Positions 9,295 to 21,200 of a stretch of DNA of 64,000 nt are shown one piece after another (the first letter of the stretch is position 1; each line of letters begins with the position of its first letter). The DNA is from Symbiodinium natans (lineage: Eukaryota > Sar > Dinophyceae > Suessiales > Symbiodiniaceae), in NCBI GenBank assembly GCA_905221605.1, contig CAJNDS010000446.1, positions 1,532,904-1,596,903 on the forward strand, given 5' to 3'. A program made the position numbers and the translations under genes. The notes under the pieces were generated by a model that was not told the origin of the DNA, did not search any database, and saw only the letters and a list, made by a program, of their open reading frames with translations.

Positions 9295-12200
9295 GCAACT
9301 CGGCCTGCACCCTTACAGGGTTGCAGGCTTCGGACCACGAAGCGCCCGAAACCCTAAACTGTAAAGCGAGAACATGCCATACTGGAACCCCTTAAGGCCC
9401 AAGTATATGCTACTTGGGTACACAAGCTTCTGGGGCTGGGTTTAGGTTTTTGGGGTTTAGGGTTTAGGGTTTAGTGTTTTGGAGGGTTCAGGGTTTAGGT
9501 TTAACCCTAAACCCTTAGGGCCGGCCCATGTCGTGTCTTCTTGCCGCTCTTCTGCTCTTCTGGGGGCCCAAGGGCCATGGTCATGCAAGTCGAGCCGATG
9601 TGCTCCGCATCCCGAACTTGGGATGTTCCCCCTTAACCTTACCGTCCTTAGTAGGGAGTATACTACCCCCCGATGATAATCCCTCTTAAGGACTGTTCGT
9701 ATAGGGGGGAAGAACTGTAGACTGAGACTCTGAAGCCTAAACTCCTGAACTCCTGAACCGTAAGCCCGTGGTTGTGATGTTTCGGTTGCCACGCCTTAGC
9801 TCCTAAGTCCCTAAACGCCCCAAGAGGAGCCTAAACCCTAAACCCTAAACCCTAAACCCCAAACCCCAAATTCCAAACCCCAAACCCCAAACCCCAAGCC
9901 CCAAGCCCCAAGCCCCAAGCCCCAAACCCCAAACCCCAAACCCCAAACCCCAAACCCAACCCTCAATTCGAAACTCAGGCGCCCAAGCACTGGATGCTCG
10001 ACAAGCTGAAAGGCCTTTCCAGGGTCGCTTTCCTTCGCGGCCCCAGTCAGAGTCAAGTAGATCTTCGAGACTTCAGGCTTCAGATAGGGACCCTCAGTTG
10101 TAATTCGTGTAGGGTTTAGGGTTTAGGATTTAGGGTTTAGGGTTTGAGAATTGTGGTTCTTTTATGGGTGGCTTGGAGTTTAGTTACCCTGGGACTTGGT
10201 GTGCCTAGATAGTGGGTACATGGGTGGTTGTCAAAATCATGGTCCCTTTTTGGATCCCTCTCCCATCATACGGCAACTACTATTTAGGGTACCCCCAAAT
10301 AATAATAGTAATAATAATAATGGCAATATTAATTATAGTAATGATACGCATAATAAGAATAAAAGGGACCACATTTTTGAGAGCCACCCACATGGGCCCC
10401 ACAGTCATCGCCTAGGAAGAGCTTGCAAGCCCTAACCCCGAAACCGGGGTTCAGGGCTATAGTCTTTCAAAGGACGACGAAGATGCAGGATGACCCTAAA
10501 GCCTAAACCCTAAACCCTAAATCCTAAAACCTAAACCTTAAACCCTAAACCCTATAAACCCTAACCCTACACCCGAAAACCTAAACCCTTCCTTTAGTTG
10601 CAGCAGGACGCTGGGCGCCGAAGCCCAACGCGGGCCCCCACAAACTGCGCCTCTCGGATTTCCACTCGCACTGTCGTGTTTTTTCAGGTATGGGGTTTAG
10701 GGTTAGGGTTTAGGGTTTAGGTTTAGGGTTTACGTAGGGATTCTTGGGAGTAGTATGTTTTTTTTAATTTTTCGGGCACTGTAATTCCTAAGGAGCAGTT
10801 AACATTGTGATTTTTGCTTGGGTTCCAAGTTCAGTACAGGCTTCAGAAGGTAGGGGAACCTTGGGATACGTGCCCCCCTCGAAACCCCCCTTCCCTTAAG
10901 GACCCTAGAATCCCGAGAAGTCTTTGGAGGGCCAACCTATTGTCTAAGAATATCTCAACATACCCCAAACCCATACCCCTTAACCAACAAAACAGAATAA
11001 AAAGGGTTTAGGGTTTAGGGTTTAGGATTGAGGGTTGAGGGTTTAGGGTTTATAAGCCTTAATTTCTTGTAAGGGTATGCCCAAGAGGGTATGGTGAATG
11101 TTGCCGAGATAGGGTCATGAGGAGGGGGTGAGTAGTCGTTGTCGCCGTAGTGGTATAGGGGCCTTGGTAGCCCAGAAGCTACCCTTTTCCCTTTTTTCGG
11201 TTGAAGGCTTCCTTTTCAAGTAACCAACCCAAAACCCAAAACCCAAAACCCTAAACCCTAAACCCTCAACCCTAACCCTAAACCCTAAACCCTAAACCCT
11301 AAAGGGTACCCCTGTAATGACGTGGTTACTGGCTACCAAGGGGCCCTCGACTCCCACAGTGGCCAAAGTTGGGCTTTGGGGTCAGTACCTTTGGAGATGC
11401 TGTACTCGGTAGCCCAGGTGGTGCCCTTTTTCCGTCTTCTTGGGCTTCAAGGTTCTCCTCAGAAAGTAACCCACCCCAAACCAGGGTACCCTGAGAACAA
11501 TACGGTTCCTGGGCTGCCAGGTGCAACCTGCAAAGTGCGTAACAAGCTCCGCAATGAGGTGAAGGCTTCTTTCATCCGAGCCCCCAACCAAACCCAAAAA
11601 CCCACACGCATGAGCCTAGCCTTAGTTCAACCTATATAGCCTTGCCCGCAATGAAAAGCACCTCAAGCGTGGTTGCTTGGCTCCGGCACCCTTCAGGGTC
11701 TTTGCTCTAAGCCCCCAAAATTACAGGGCGAGCGCCCGATCGGTAGCCCAGAGGTGCCCTTTTCCCTTTTTTGGTTCAAGGTATACCATTATGAAGTATC
11801 CAACCCCAAAAAGGTGCCCTTATTAGAGTTACTTTTTTTAGTTCAAGGTATACCCTTATGAAGTATCCAACCCAAAAAAGGGTGACCCTTATTGGAGTAT
11901 GGCTACTGGGCTACCATGACACCGTGACCTTGCTGCTCCGCTGGTTGCTTTCAGGTGAGTGCCTGCCCCTGATTGCAGCTTGGACGATCTGGAGCCTGAA
12001 CCCTAAATCCTAAACCCTAAACCCTAAACCCTAAACCACCCATCCCAATCACACATTCAATCTCCGACTGCTCATACCCTGAATCCTTTGAAGTTTGCCG
12101 GCCGTCCGGCTTGGCTCTACTGGAAGCTGTTGATGTATGATATGGTACTTGGAGGTTCATGGTACTCATGAACCAATTCTAACTATACTTATAACTACAC

Positions 12201-15200
12201 TTATGACCCAGTTAAGTGCTTTAACAGGGTTACAAGTACAGTTATAAGTACCGTCATAAGTACAGTTAGAAGTACAGCTATAATTTGTTAAGAAATACCA
12301 TGGACCTCCGAGTATGGTAGGAGATGATATGCGTACATAGGGAAAGGAAGCTATACATCTAATGCACAAATTTATTTTGTACAGATGGTTATCGTTTATT
12401 TTAGGTTTGTTCAAGATTTTGGGCCTCGGGTCCCATACTTGGGTTTTAGGGTTTAGGGTTTAGTAGGGTTTCGGGTGTTTCAGGGAAGGCGGGCAAACAT
12501 GATCGCATGAGTACACGGTGATACGCGGGAACTTTATAAGGAAGTGATGCGTTTTTCACCTGCCACACGGCTATGAGATTAGCCCTAAACCCTACACCCA
12601 AAACCCCAAACCCTAAACCCTAAAGCCTATGACCCCTAAGCCCTAACGCCCTCAATCCCTAGATCATGGGGCTGGGGCTAAGATCTGTCCTTCGAGCTCC
12701 TTTTAGAGGGTCTCTGTTGTAGCTAAGCCCTGATAGCATGATAACTTAGGGTACCCAAAAGGATCCATAAACTAGGTCAACCCGAGATACGGCTTAGGGC
12801 TGAGGGCATAGGGGTTTAGGGTCTAGGGTTTTGGGTTGGGGGTTTAGGGCTTTGGGATCAGTGAGATGATGAGCGAGTGCAGCTTCGAAGGTCAAGATGC
12901 GAAGTTGAAGTAGGTCCCCCCCCCCCCCCCCGACCCTCCTACCATACCAAGTTGAGTTAATGACCTGAAACTCAATTTAGGACCCCTCTAATAGCTAGGG
13001 GGTACCTACTCGAAGCTTCGGCTCAGGACCCTCCAAATCCCGAATTCAGGGGTATAAGGAGGGACCCCTAGAAGGGACCCTCAATCTTGTTATTTAACCC
13101 CCATATACAGCTTATAGTCCCTAAAAACCTAAGTAGCCCCTAGACAACCCCAAAATATCCCTAAGGTTCCTTGTAGGGGTCCCTCCTTTAGCCCCTGACC
13201 TAGATCATATTCCACCCTAAACCCTAAACCCTAAACCCTAAACCCTAAACCCTAAACCCTAAACCCTAAACCCTAAACCCTATTGGAATATATTTTCAGA
13301 GGGCCCTCCCAGGACTAAGCTTCCCTAAACCCTGAAGCCCTGTTTCCGAAACTCAGTGATCCGTGTTTAGGGTTTTAGGGTTTTAGGTTTAGGGTTTAGG
13401 GTTTAGGGTTTAGGGTTTAGGGTTTAGGGCTACAAGTAGGGTGGTTTTTGAGGTCATGCTTCGCCAGCGCCTGAAGTACGCCTTGACCTACCGTGAGGCG
13501 AAGAGGGACATGACTTGAGCTGTGACTTCTACGGTTTAGGGTTTAGGGTTTAGGGTTTAGGGGTTGGGGTTTAGGGGTTAGGGTATTAGGGGTTCCTTAT
13601 TAGGGTCCTTATTAATTATAAGGGAATCCTACTATTTTTTTTTTTTTTTTTTTGGGGGGGGGGGGCTATTGTTGGGGACCCCGATTTTCGTAAACCCCCA
13701 TATAGGGGTCGGAAAAAAACACTAGTAGTTCCCAGACGGTCCCTTTGTAACTATACGATAATACCCCGCCAAAACACTATTCTAGTTATGCGCCTAAATT
13801 GCTCACCCTCAGCCCTCAGCCCTAAGCCGAATACCCCCCAAAGCGCGATACTCTCCTTTTTCCTGGGCTTGGAGTTGCTTTGGGTTTATAAGCATCACCT
13901 AAATCCGGCCTGATTTCTGAACTCCTGCACTCGACAGGGTTTAGGGTCTAGGGTCGTTTTTTCTACCCTAGACTCTATAGGCCCTAAGCCCTACACCCTT
14001 GCCACCCAAAAAGCCCAAACCTTAATCCCTAAACCCTACACCCTTGCAACCCCGTACCCTAACACCCTAAACTCTTGCAACCCTAAAACCCCAAGATGCA
14101 AACAGCCTAAACAAGCCCAAACCTCAACCTAAGCACCGAGAAGCGCCTCCAACCCTGCAAGGCAAAGTTTGGTGCTCAAGGTGTTTAGTTCAGGGTGTAG
14201 GGCTTACCCAAAGGCTCCTATGTAGTATCTTGTTGGGGTAGCATACTAAAATCCCCTATAACTAACCCAAAAAGGAACTACATTGGAGCCTTTGGGCATA
14301 GGCTTAGGGCATAGGAGTGGCTTGGCCTTAGGGCTTAGGGCTTTCAGGGTTTAAGGCATTTTCTGGTGCTGGAGCGCTCGTTCGGGCAAGTTTCGGGGTT
14401 TCACTCTCCCGGCTTGCCGTGGGAGTTTGTCTAAGACTGCAGTGGAAGAAAAACTCAGACTTCGTTTGTCGAAGAACTGAAACGCCCTACCTAGCGAACC
14501 CGTAGGGTTTAGGTTTGAGGGTTCAGGGTTGAAGGTTCAGGGTTTAGGGGACCTTCAACCATAAACCCTTAAACCCCAAAACCATGAACGGCCGTCATAG
14601 GCCGGGAAGCCCTATGAATAGTTCATGGGAGGCGAATATGGGCCTGAGACCCCTGCATCGTCCTCGTCCTCCGGGTCCGATACGCAGACGCCAAACATAG
14701 GCGCTTCCGCACGAAGATCGCGCAGTCCTGGCAGCAGCCCCTTCACGTGTGCGGCGGCCCCTCGCAATTCGGGCAAGAAGAAGAGCGGCTCGTGACCATG
14801 GAAGACACCCAAGCGCAAGGCCGGCGCATCCCCATTCGACGATGCCGAAGCGCAGGCTCTTCGTCACGCCGCCCAAACGCGGCAGCGGCAGCGCCTTGCC
14901 GGCAGTCTGTGCGACGCAGTCCGACTCGCCATCCCGTGCGCCCCATATCCTCAAGCACCTGTTCTACATGTAGGGGGGCTATAAGTGCCCTTAGTTGGGT
15001 AATAAGTCCTACTCTGTAGGATATAGCTCCCTTAACTAAAGTTTGTAAGGGGGCCCCTACATGTAGCTTTCCTTGGTACTTGGTAGCCCAGTGGTACCCT
15101 GTCCCTTTTTTGGTTCAGGGTTCCCTTCTAAAGTAACCAACCCCAAAAAGGGTGCCCTTATTGTAAGATGGTTGCAGGGCTATCAAGCTTTTGGTGGTGG

Positions 15201-18200
15201 ACCCACATCTTTAGGGTTTAGGGTGTCGCGTTTCGGGTTTAGGGTTTTTTTTCGGGTATGCGTGTGTGTATTCCTTTTGTTCGGGTTGCAGAAGCATGTT
15301 TGGCCTCCATTGTATTCCTTGTAGGTTAAGCACAACAGAGACGGGATGTTCCCCCTTATACTAGCAGTCCTTCATAGGGAGTATCCTAGGGGGTAATCAC
15401 TATCATCCCTTTCAAGGCTGTTAGTACCAGGGGGAACATCCCAACCCAGACTTTAGATCACCCCCATGTGCGTGCTTGCCCGCAGGTGAAGATGATTGTC
15501 ATGCAGCGGTTGATCAAGGCCTGGCCTATTCGCCCGACCAACCTAAGAGCCCAAACCCGAAAAACACGAAAAACCCCAAACCCTAAAACCCTAACTGCCC
15601 TAACTCTTCGAATAAAAAAGACACCCAGAATAATTGACCTTGATGTACCACAAACTTCAGCCCTGACCTTATAAGCAGGCATCAGCCCTAAACCTTAAAC
15701 ACTACACCCGAACGCTGAACGTTAAGCCCTACAACCCTGAACCCTGTAGCCTAAACCCTAAACCTAAACCCCGTGCCCTGAACCCTGAACCCGGACCCCA
15801 AACCAACCCGGGTGTGAAATGGTGTGGTTTAAACTCTCCTGAAATCGAGCGACTCATGCCCGCAAGAAAAACCCAACATGGTGGCTACTCAACACCTTGC
15901 CAACGAAGAGTTTAGGGTTCAGGGCTGGCTGCCATAATTAATCACAAGTGTTATCTGACCCCCAAGCTTCAGAAAAATGGGGCCCATGACTATCGCGTTA
16001 GACTATTTTGGGGTGTGCTTGTTTTGGTGCGGGGGTGGGGGGGCTGGGGCACAACCAAAGAAGCCAACAATCTCTAAACGTTAAGTACTAGACCTGAAAT
16101 CAGATCCCTTATGATTCAAGGCTTCCGGCTACTCTAGGTAGAACGAACCATACCCTCTTTGTTTCCGGCACAGGGCTGTCAGGTCTAGAACAGTCCAGCA
16201 GAGTCCCTTAACAGTCTTGTAGAGGCTTACATAAACACTTTGCTGTTCATAAGAGGCTTCCGTAAAATAAACCCTAAAGCCCCAAACCCTGAGCCCTAAA
16301 CGCCAACCCTATATGCTAAAACCCTAGCCCCCCCCCCCCCCCCCCCAAAAAAAAAAAAAAAATGTACATATATATATATATGTATATGTATATATATTTT
16401 TTATTTATAAAACACAAATCACTGAAACCTTAAAGCCTAATCCCTAACCCTGAACCCGCCTGTGACTATCCTTTTCCACCTTCTTGCTCCCAGTCTGTTG
16501 AGGCTGGGGGTGCCCTGGTTTAGATCTGGGCGTTTTGGGCTTCTATGGGCTCGGGTTTAGGGTTTAAGGTCTAGGGGTGTAGGGTTTAGGGTTTGGCAGA
16601 GACCCTCAAGACGGTTCGAGTGCAGGCTGCTGCCATCGGTCACTGGAAGAAGTTATTAGGCAGTGTTGAGAGCACCCTGGATTAGTGTGAAGGTTTATAT
16701 AGGGTTTAGGGATCAGAGGGCAAAGGCTCCAAAGATGCCTTCCGAAGCCGCCTAGACCTTGAGTGCATGGATAGGAGCTCTTGCCTGAACCCTGAGCCCT
16801 CAACCCTAAGCCCGAAACCCTAAGCCGTCCTACGCCATGCATGTGTTTCCATGAGAGGTGGATGGAAAGGTCCGCACGGACATGTTCTACCCGGCTGCTC
16901 AGCTGCCACGACCATGTCTGCCCCGGCACTCCCAATCGGGGTACCTTACTGGCGTCCTTAGTATAAGGGATCCTACTATTTGAGAATCTAGATTGGGGGG
17001 GTCCCCTATTTTCGTCTCTCTCTCTCTCTCTCTGTCTCTCGCTCTCTGTCTCTCCCACCCTCGCTATCTCTCTCTTTCACTCCCCTCTCCCTTCTCCCTC
17101 TCCCTCTCCCTCTCTCTCTCTCTCTCTCTGTCTGGCAGACCCAGACCGACATCTGCCCATGGACCTTAGCCACCCTTTGGATGTCTCAGCCCTTGCGTAT
17201 ACCTTGGGGATCACATGAAACCATATACCCTCGTAGGCATGATAGTCGCACAGGATAGATGATCCCTTGGGGTCTTAGGGTAGTTTTATGTATGTACATG
17301 GTCCCTGAATATGGGCCCTTAAAAGGGTATATACCCAACACACATGAAGGGCCCATGCATCAGAACCCTTTACGGGGGGTAAGGGACCTAAATAGGAGGG
17401 GCCGCCTTATAATAACGACCCAAAAGGGACCATAGTTTAGAGAAATCACCTATAAGGGGTCCCAGTACTATACCAACTTAATTAAGGGACTCAAAAACCT
17501 GAATAGTGGGACTTATAACCCAAGTAAGGGCGCTTATAACCCTCCTTATAGCTAGGGGCCCCCATACGTGTAGCCCTAAACCCTGAACCCTAAACCCTAT
17601 ACCCTAAGCCCTAAACCCTAGGCCCTAAACCCTGACATGTAGGCTCTATAAGGGGTCCCCTGTTTTAAGAGCCCATATGAAGGGGCCATGTATACTGTCT
17701 TTGTGATCCAGTGGTACCCCTGACTCTTTTTTTGGGCTTCAAGGCTCTCTTATAAAGTACCATCTCAAAAAAAGAGTGCCCTTGTTGCAAAATGGTTGCT
17801 GGGCTACCAAGATATAGCCCCTTACCTTCTAGGGGTAAATGGAGTACCCATTTCAGGGCCCAGACGAAGGCACCATGTAACTCCCCCTCAGATTTGGGAT
17901 TCGATGCCTTTAGGGTTTGGGTTTAGGGCTCAGGGTTTGAAAGCATTGGGCTCAGGGTTTGAAAGCATTCTAAACCCTAAACCCTGAACCGTAAACCCTA
18001 CACCCTAAACCCTAAACCCTAAACCCTAAACCCTAAACCCTAAACCCTAAACCCTAAACCCTAAACCCTAAACCCTAAACCCTAAACCCTAAACCCTAAA
18101 CCCTAAACCCCAACCTGTCGGCTCATCCGCCCAGGCTGGCTTCATGGATGTCGCGCGGGCCTTTGCTTGGACTCGTAGGGTTTAGGGTTTACGGTTTAGG

Positions 18201-21200
18201 GGGTTCTCTGAAGCGGGCTGGGGTTCAGGGTTTGAAGGGCTTTGGGCTTGTTGGCCTTTTGGGTTTACAGTCTAGGGTGTAGGCTTTGAAGTTCTTAATT
18301 AGGGCGTATTTGGTTCAGGTTTTAGGTTGAGAGGTATCTGATTCGCAATGCAGGTTACCAGAACTCGTCACACCCGCCCACGAACCTTCAAGCGAATCCT
18401 GTAAACGCTACGTAAAGGCTTGCGGAACCTCTCCTTGCCGGCGTTTACTTGAGTTCCTTTTTGTCAAGTTTGTAGTATGTCAACCCAAAAGCATCTTACC
18501 CAAATCACCTAGTAGGGTTTAAGAAAGTGCCATCATCCCCTACACAGGGGCTAGGAACATATAAGGCACCTGATGCCTGTATTTCTTGCTTAAACAGCAT
18601 CAGCAAGACAAGCCTCAAGTACATCGCAGATCGGGGAGGGGCAGGGCTTTGGGGGTTTAGGGTTTAGGGTTTAGGGTTTAGGGTTTAGGGTTTAGGGTTT
18701 AGGGTTTAGGGTTTAGGGTTTAGTCTTTTGATGTTCACCCAGGGGGCTCCGAGGCAAACGATGGACTTTAGCTTGTCCATTGGTTCCATGTCGCCACAGT
18801 GGCCACGTCCCAAGGGGTTATCCTAAACCCTGAACCCTAAACCCTAAACCCTGAACCCTGAACCCTAAACTCCTAAACTTTGAGGTAACGACCATTCTGA
18901 GGTGCAGATTGAGAAGACAAAGGAGAACTTCCGCCTCCTCTACAACACCAAAGGCATCTGCACAAGCATGAGCCTGGCTGGGGTGAGAGATCTACTTATC
19001 ACACACGAGAATAAGCAGAATAAACAGCAGATTCATGCTTTCTACTTCCATTATCATCATCACCACCATATCTCATCATTACACATGTTAAAGTGGGGGC
19101 CTCCAAGCCCGGCGCCTCCCCCACACCCCACAGATGTTCAAGCATGCATCTATGGTGTGTGCCTGCTGTTGGGGTTCGCCCCTGAACCCTCAACCCGAAA
19201 CCCTGGCCCTAAACCCTAAACCCTATAAACCCTAAATTTGCGCCCAGCTGCCCCCCCCCCCCCCCCCAACTTAGTTTCTCCCAAAGCCTTGGAGCTCCCA
19301 GGGGGTGCCTCGACCCAACGCCTGTTACAGAGGGGAAGGACTGTGAACACAACTGATTCCCCTACTATCTAAGGTTGGAACCATGGGCCCTTAGTATGGT
19401 CCCTTACCCTTGTTTAAAGGGATTAAAGGGATCCGAAGTATGGGCCCCTTATTATGTACAGTGCTTGTAACAGCATATAACAAGTGACCCAAATTCAGGG
19501 CCCATACTTCGGATCAACGATATATTGCCGTCTGTACTACCCCCGTCGGTTGCCCCCCCCAACAATTAAGGCTATGTAAGGGAACATTAAGCCTAACTAG
19601 GTTTATTTGAGAGGGAACCTAGGGAGGGGGGGTAGTATAGAGGGGGGTAGTAAGGAAACCCATGATATTTTCTGCAGAAGAACCCCTCCAAACAAATGGA
19701 ACGTGTTCTTCCTAATAAGTGTGATATATAGGGATGATTATCTTTACTTGTGGGTCGTTCTTAAACAAATAGTATTTTGTAGAGTCTAGAGCATCTAGAG
19801 GGCAGGGTCGATAGGGCTCATCATAGTTCAGGGATCTTGGGATAGGTTAAGCCTTAAACCCTAAACCCTAAACCCTAACCCTAAACCCTAACCCTAAACC
19901 CTAAACCCGAAACCCGAAACCCTAAACCCTATACCCTAAACCTAAACCCGAAACCCTAAACCCTAAACCCTAAACCCTAGGTTTATAGGCTTATCGAGGC
20001 TTAAGGGAAGCCAAGACGTTCTGCGCTCTCGTCGAGGCCGCTTCGTGCTGCATAAGGTGGCCAAGGAAGAGGCCTGCGAACACGCTGCGGGGTTTAGGGT
20101 TTAGGGTTTAGGGTTTAGGGTTTAGGGTTTAGGGTTAGGGTTTAGGGTTCAGGGTTCAGGGTTCAGGGTTGAGGGTTCAGGGTTATGGTTTAGGGTTTAG
20201 GGTTTAGGGTTTAGGGTTTAGGGTTTAGGGTTTAGGGGCCCTAAACCATAAACCCCAGCTCCCTGCAGGTGCAGGGTTCGAGAAGACACAACTTACGAAC
20301 CTCGCGCCCTGTACTCAAAATTCTAGATAACAGTACTGAACCCGAAACCGCAAGAGCCAGGCGGGCTACAAGCTCTGCCGCGTGAAGCGCGTGACCCGAG
20401 GCGCGTGCCCTAAACCCTTAAATCGTTTGGCCCCATTTGGGGTTTAGGGCTTGGGGTTTGGGGTTTAGAGGACTTCTAAGCCGCCTAATCACATAGCCCG
20501 AGACCCTAAAACTCCTAAATCGCCAAAGATCTAGGTTTGAGAATTGAGATTTTTGTCGGGGGCCGGGGGGGGGGCGAGTTTAGGGTTTCGGCCCCTCCCG
20601 CCTGACCCGATGCAGGGCTTGGGCTTAGGGTCAAGCGTCTGTTTTGGTTTAGGGACTCGCCTGCAAAGGTTTGCATTCACAAGCACTTTTTCCAAGGTTT
20701 AGCACACTAAGGGTGGTTGAGGGGTGGTAGTGCTGATGCCCTAAGGGTCCTAGGGTTTAGGGTTTAGGGTTCAGGGTCTTGGGTATATCGACGGATCCCA
20801 TGTATGTTCTACCGTAAGGCAGGGGAACTTCAATTGAGGGACCGTAGCACTATAGCCGATTTAAACCCTAAACCCTAAACCCCTAAACCCTAAACCCTAA
20901 ACCCTAAACCCTTTCAGGGAGTCGAGCTCTTAAACCTTCTAAGGGTAGTTACATCTCGTAGAATGGTCCCTTAACGGGTTCTGAAAGATGGGCCCTTGGG
21001 TTTATGGGGTATAAAAGGGGCCCGTTTAAGGGGCCCTTATTCAAGGACCGTGAAACTACCCTAACCCCAAACCCCAAGCCCTAAGCCCTAAGCCCTAAAC
21101 CTAAACCCTAAACCCTAAACCCTTCATGACTTCGCCGATGCCAGGCCCCCGCGGCACGCCCTACGCCGTCACCCATGACGGCCGGACGATTCGCTTCCCA

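Noticed and set aside
11643-11667. RPS4 first exon, because GAAAAGCACCTCAAGCG reads EKHLKR
   Set aside because: It lies downstream of exon 4; the true KHLKR exon is at 9259 and joins in phase.
16606-17058. 150-codon minus-strand ORF
   Set aside because: Antisense of RPS4 exon 8 plus the (TC)n tract.
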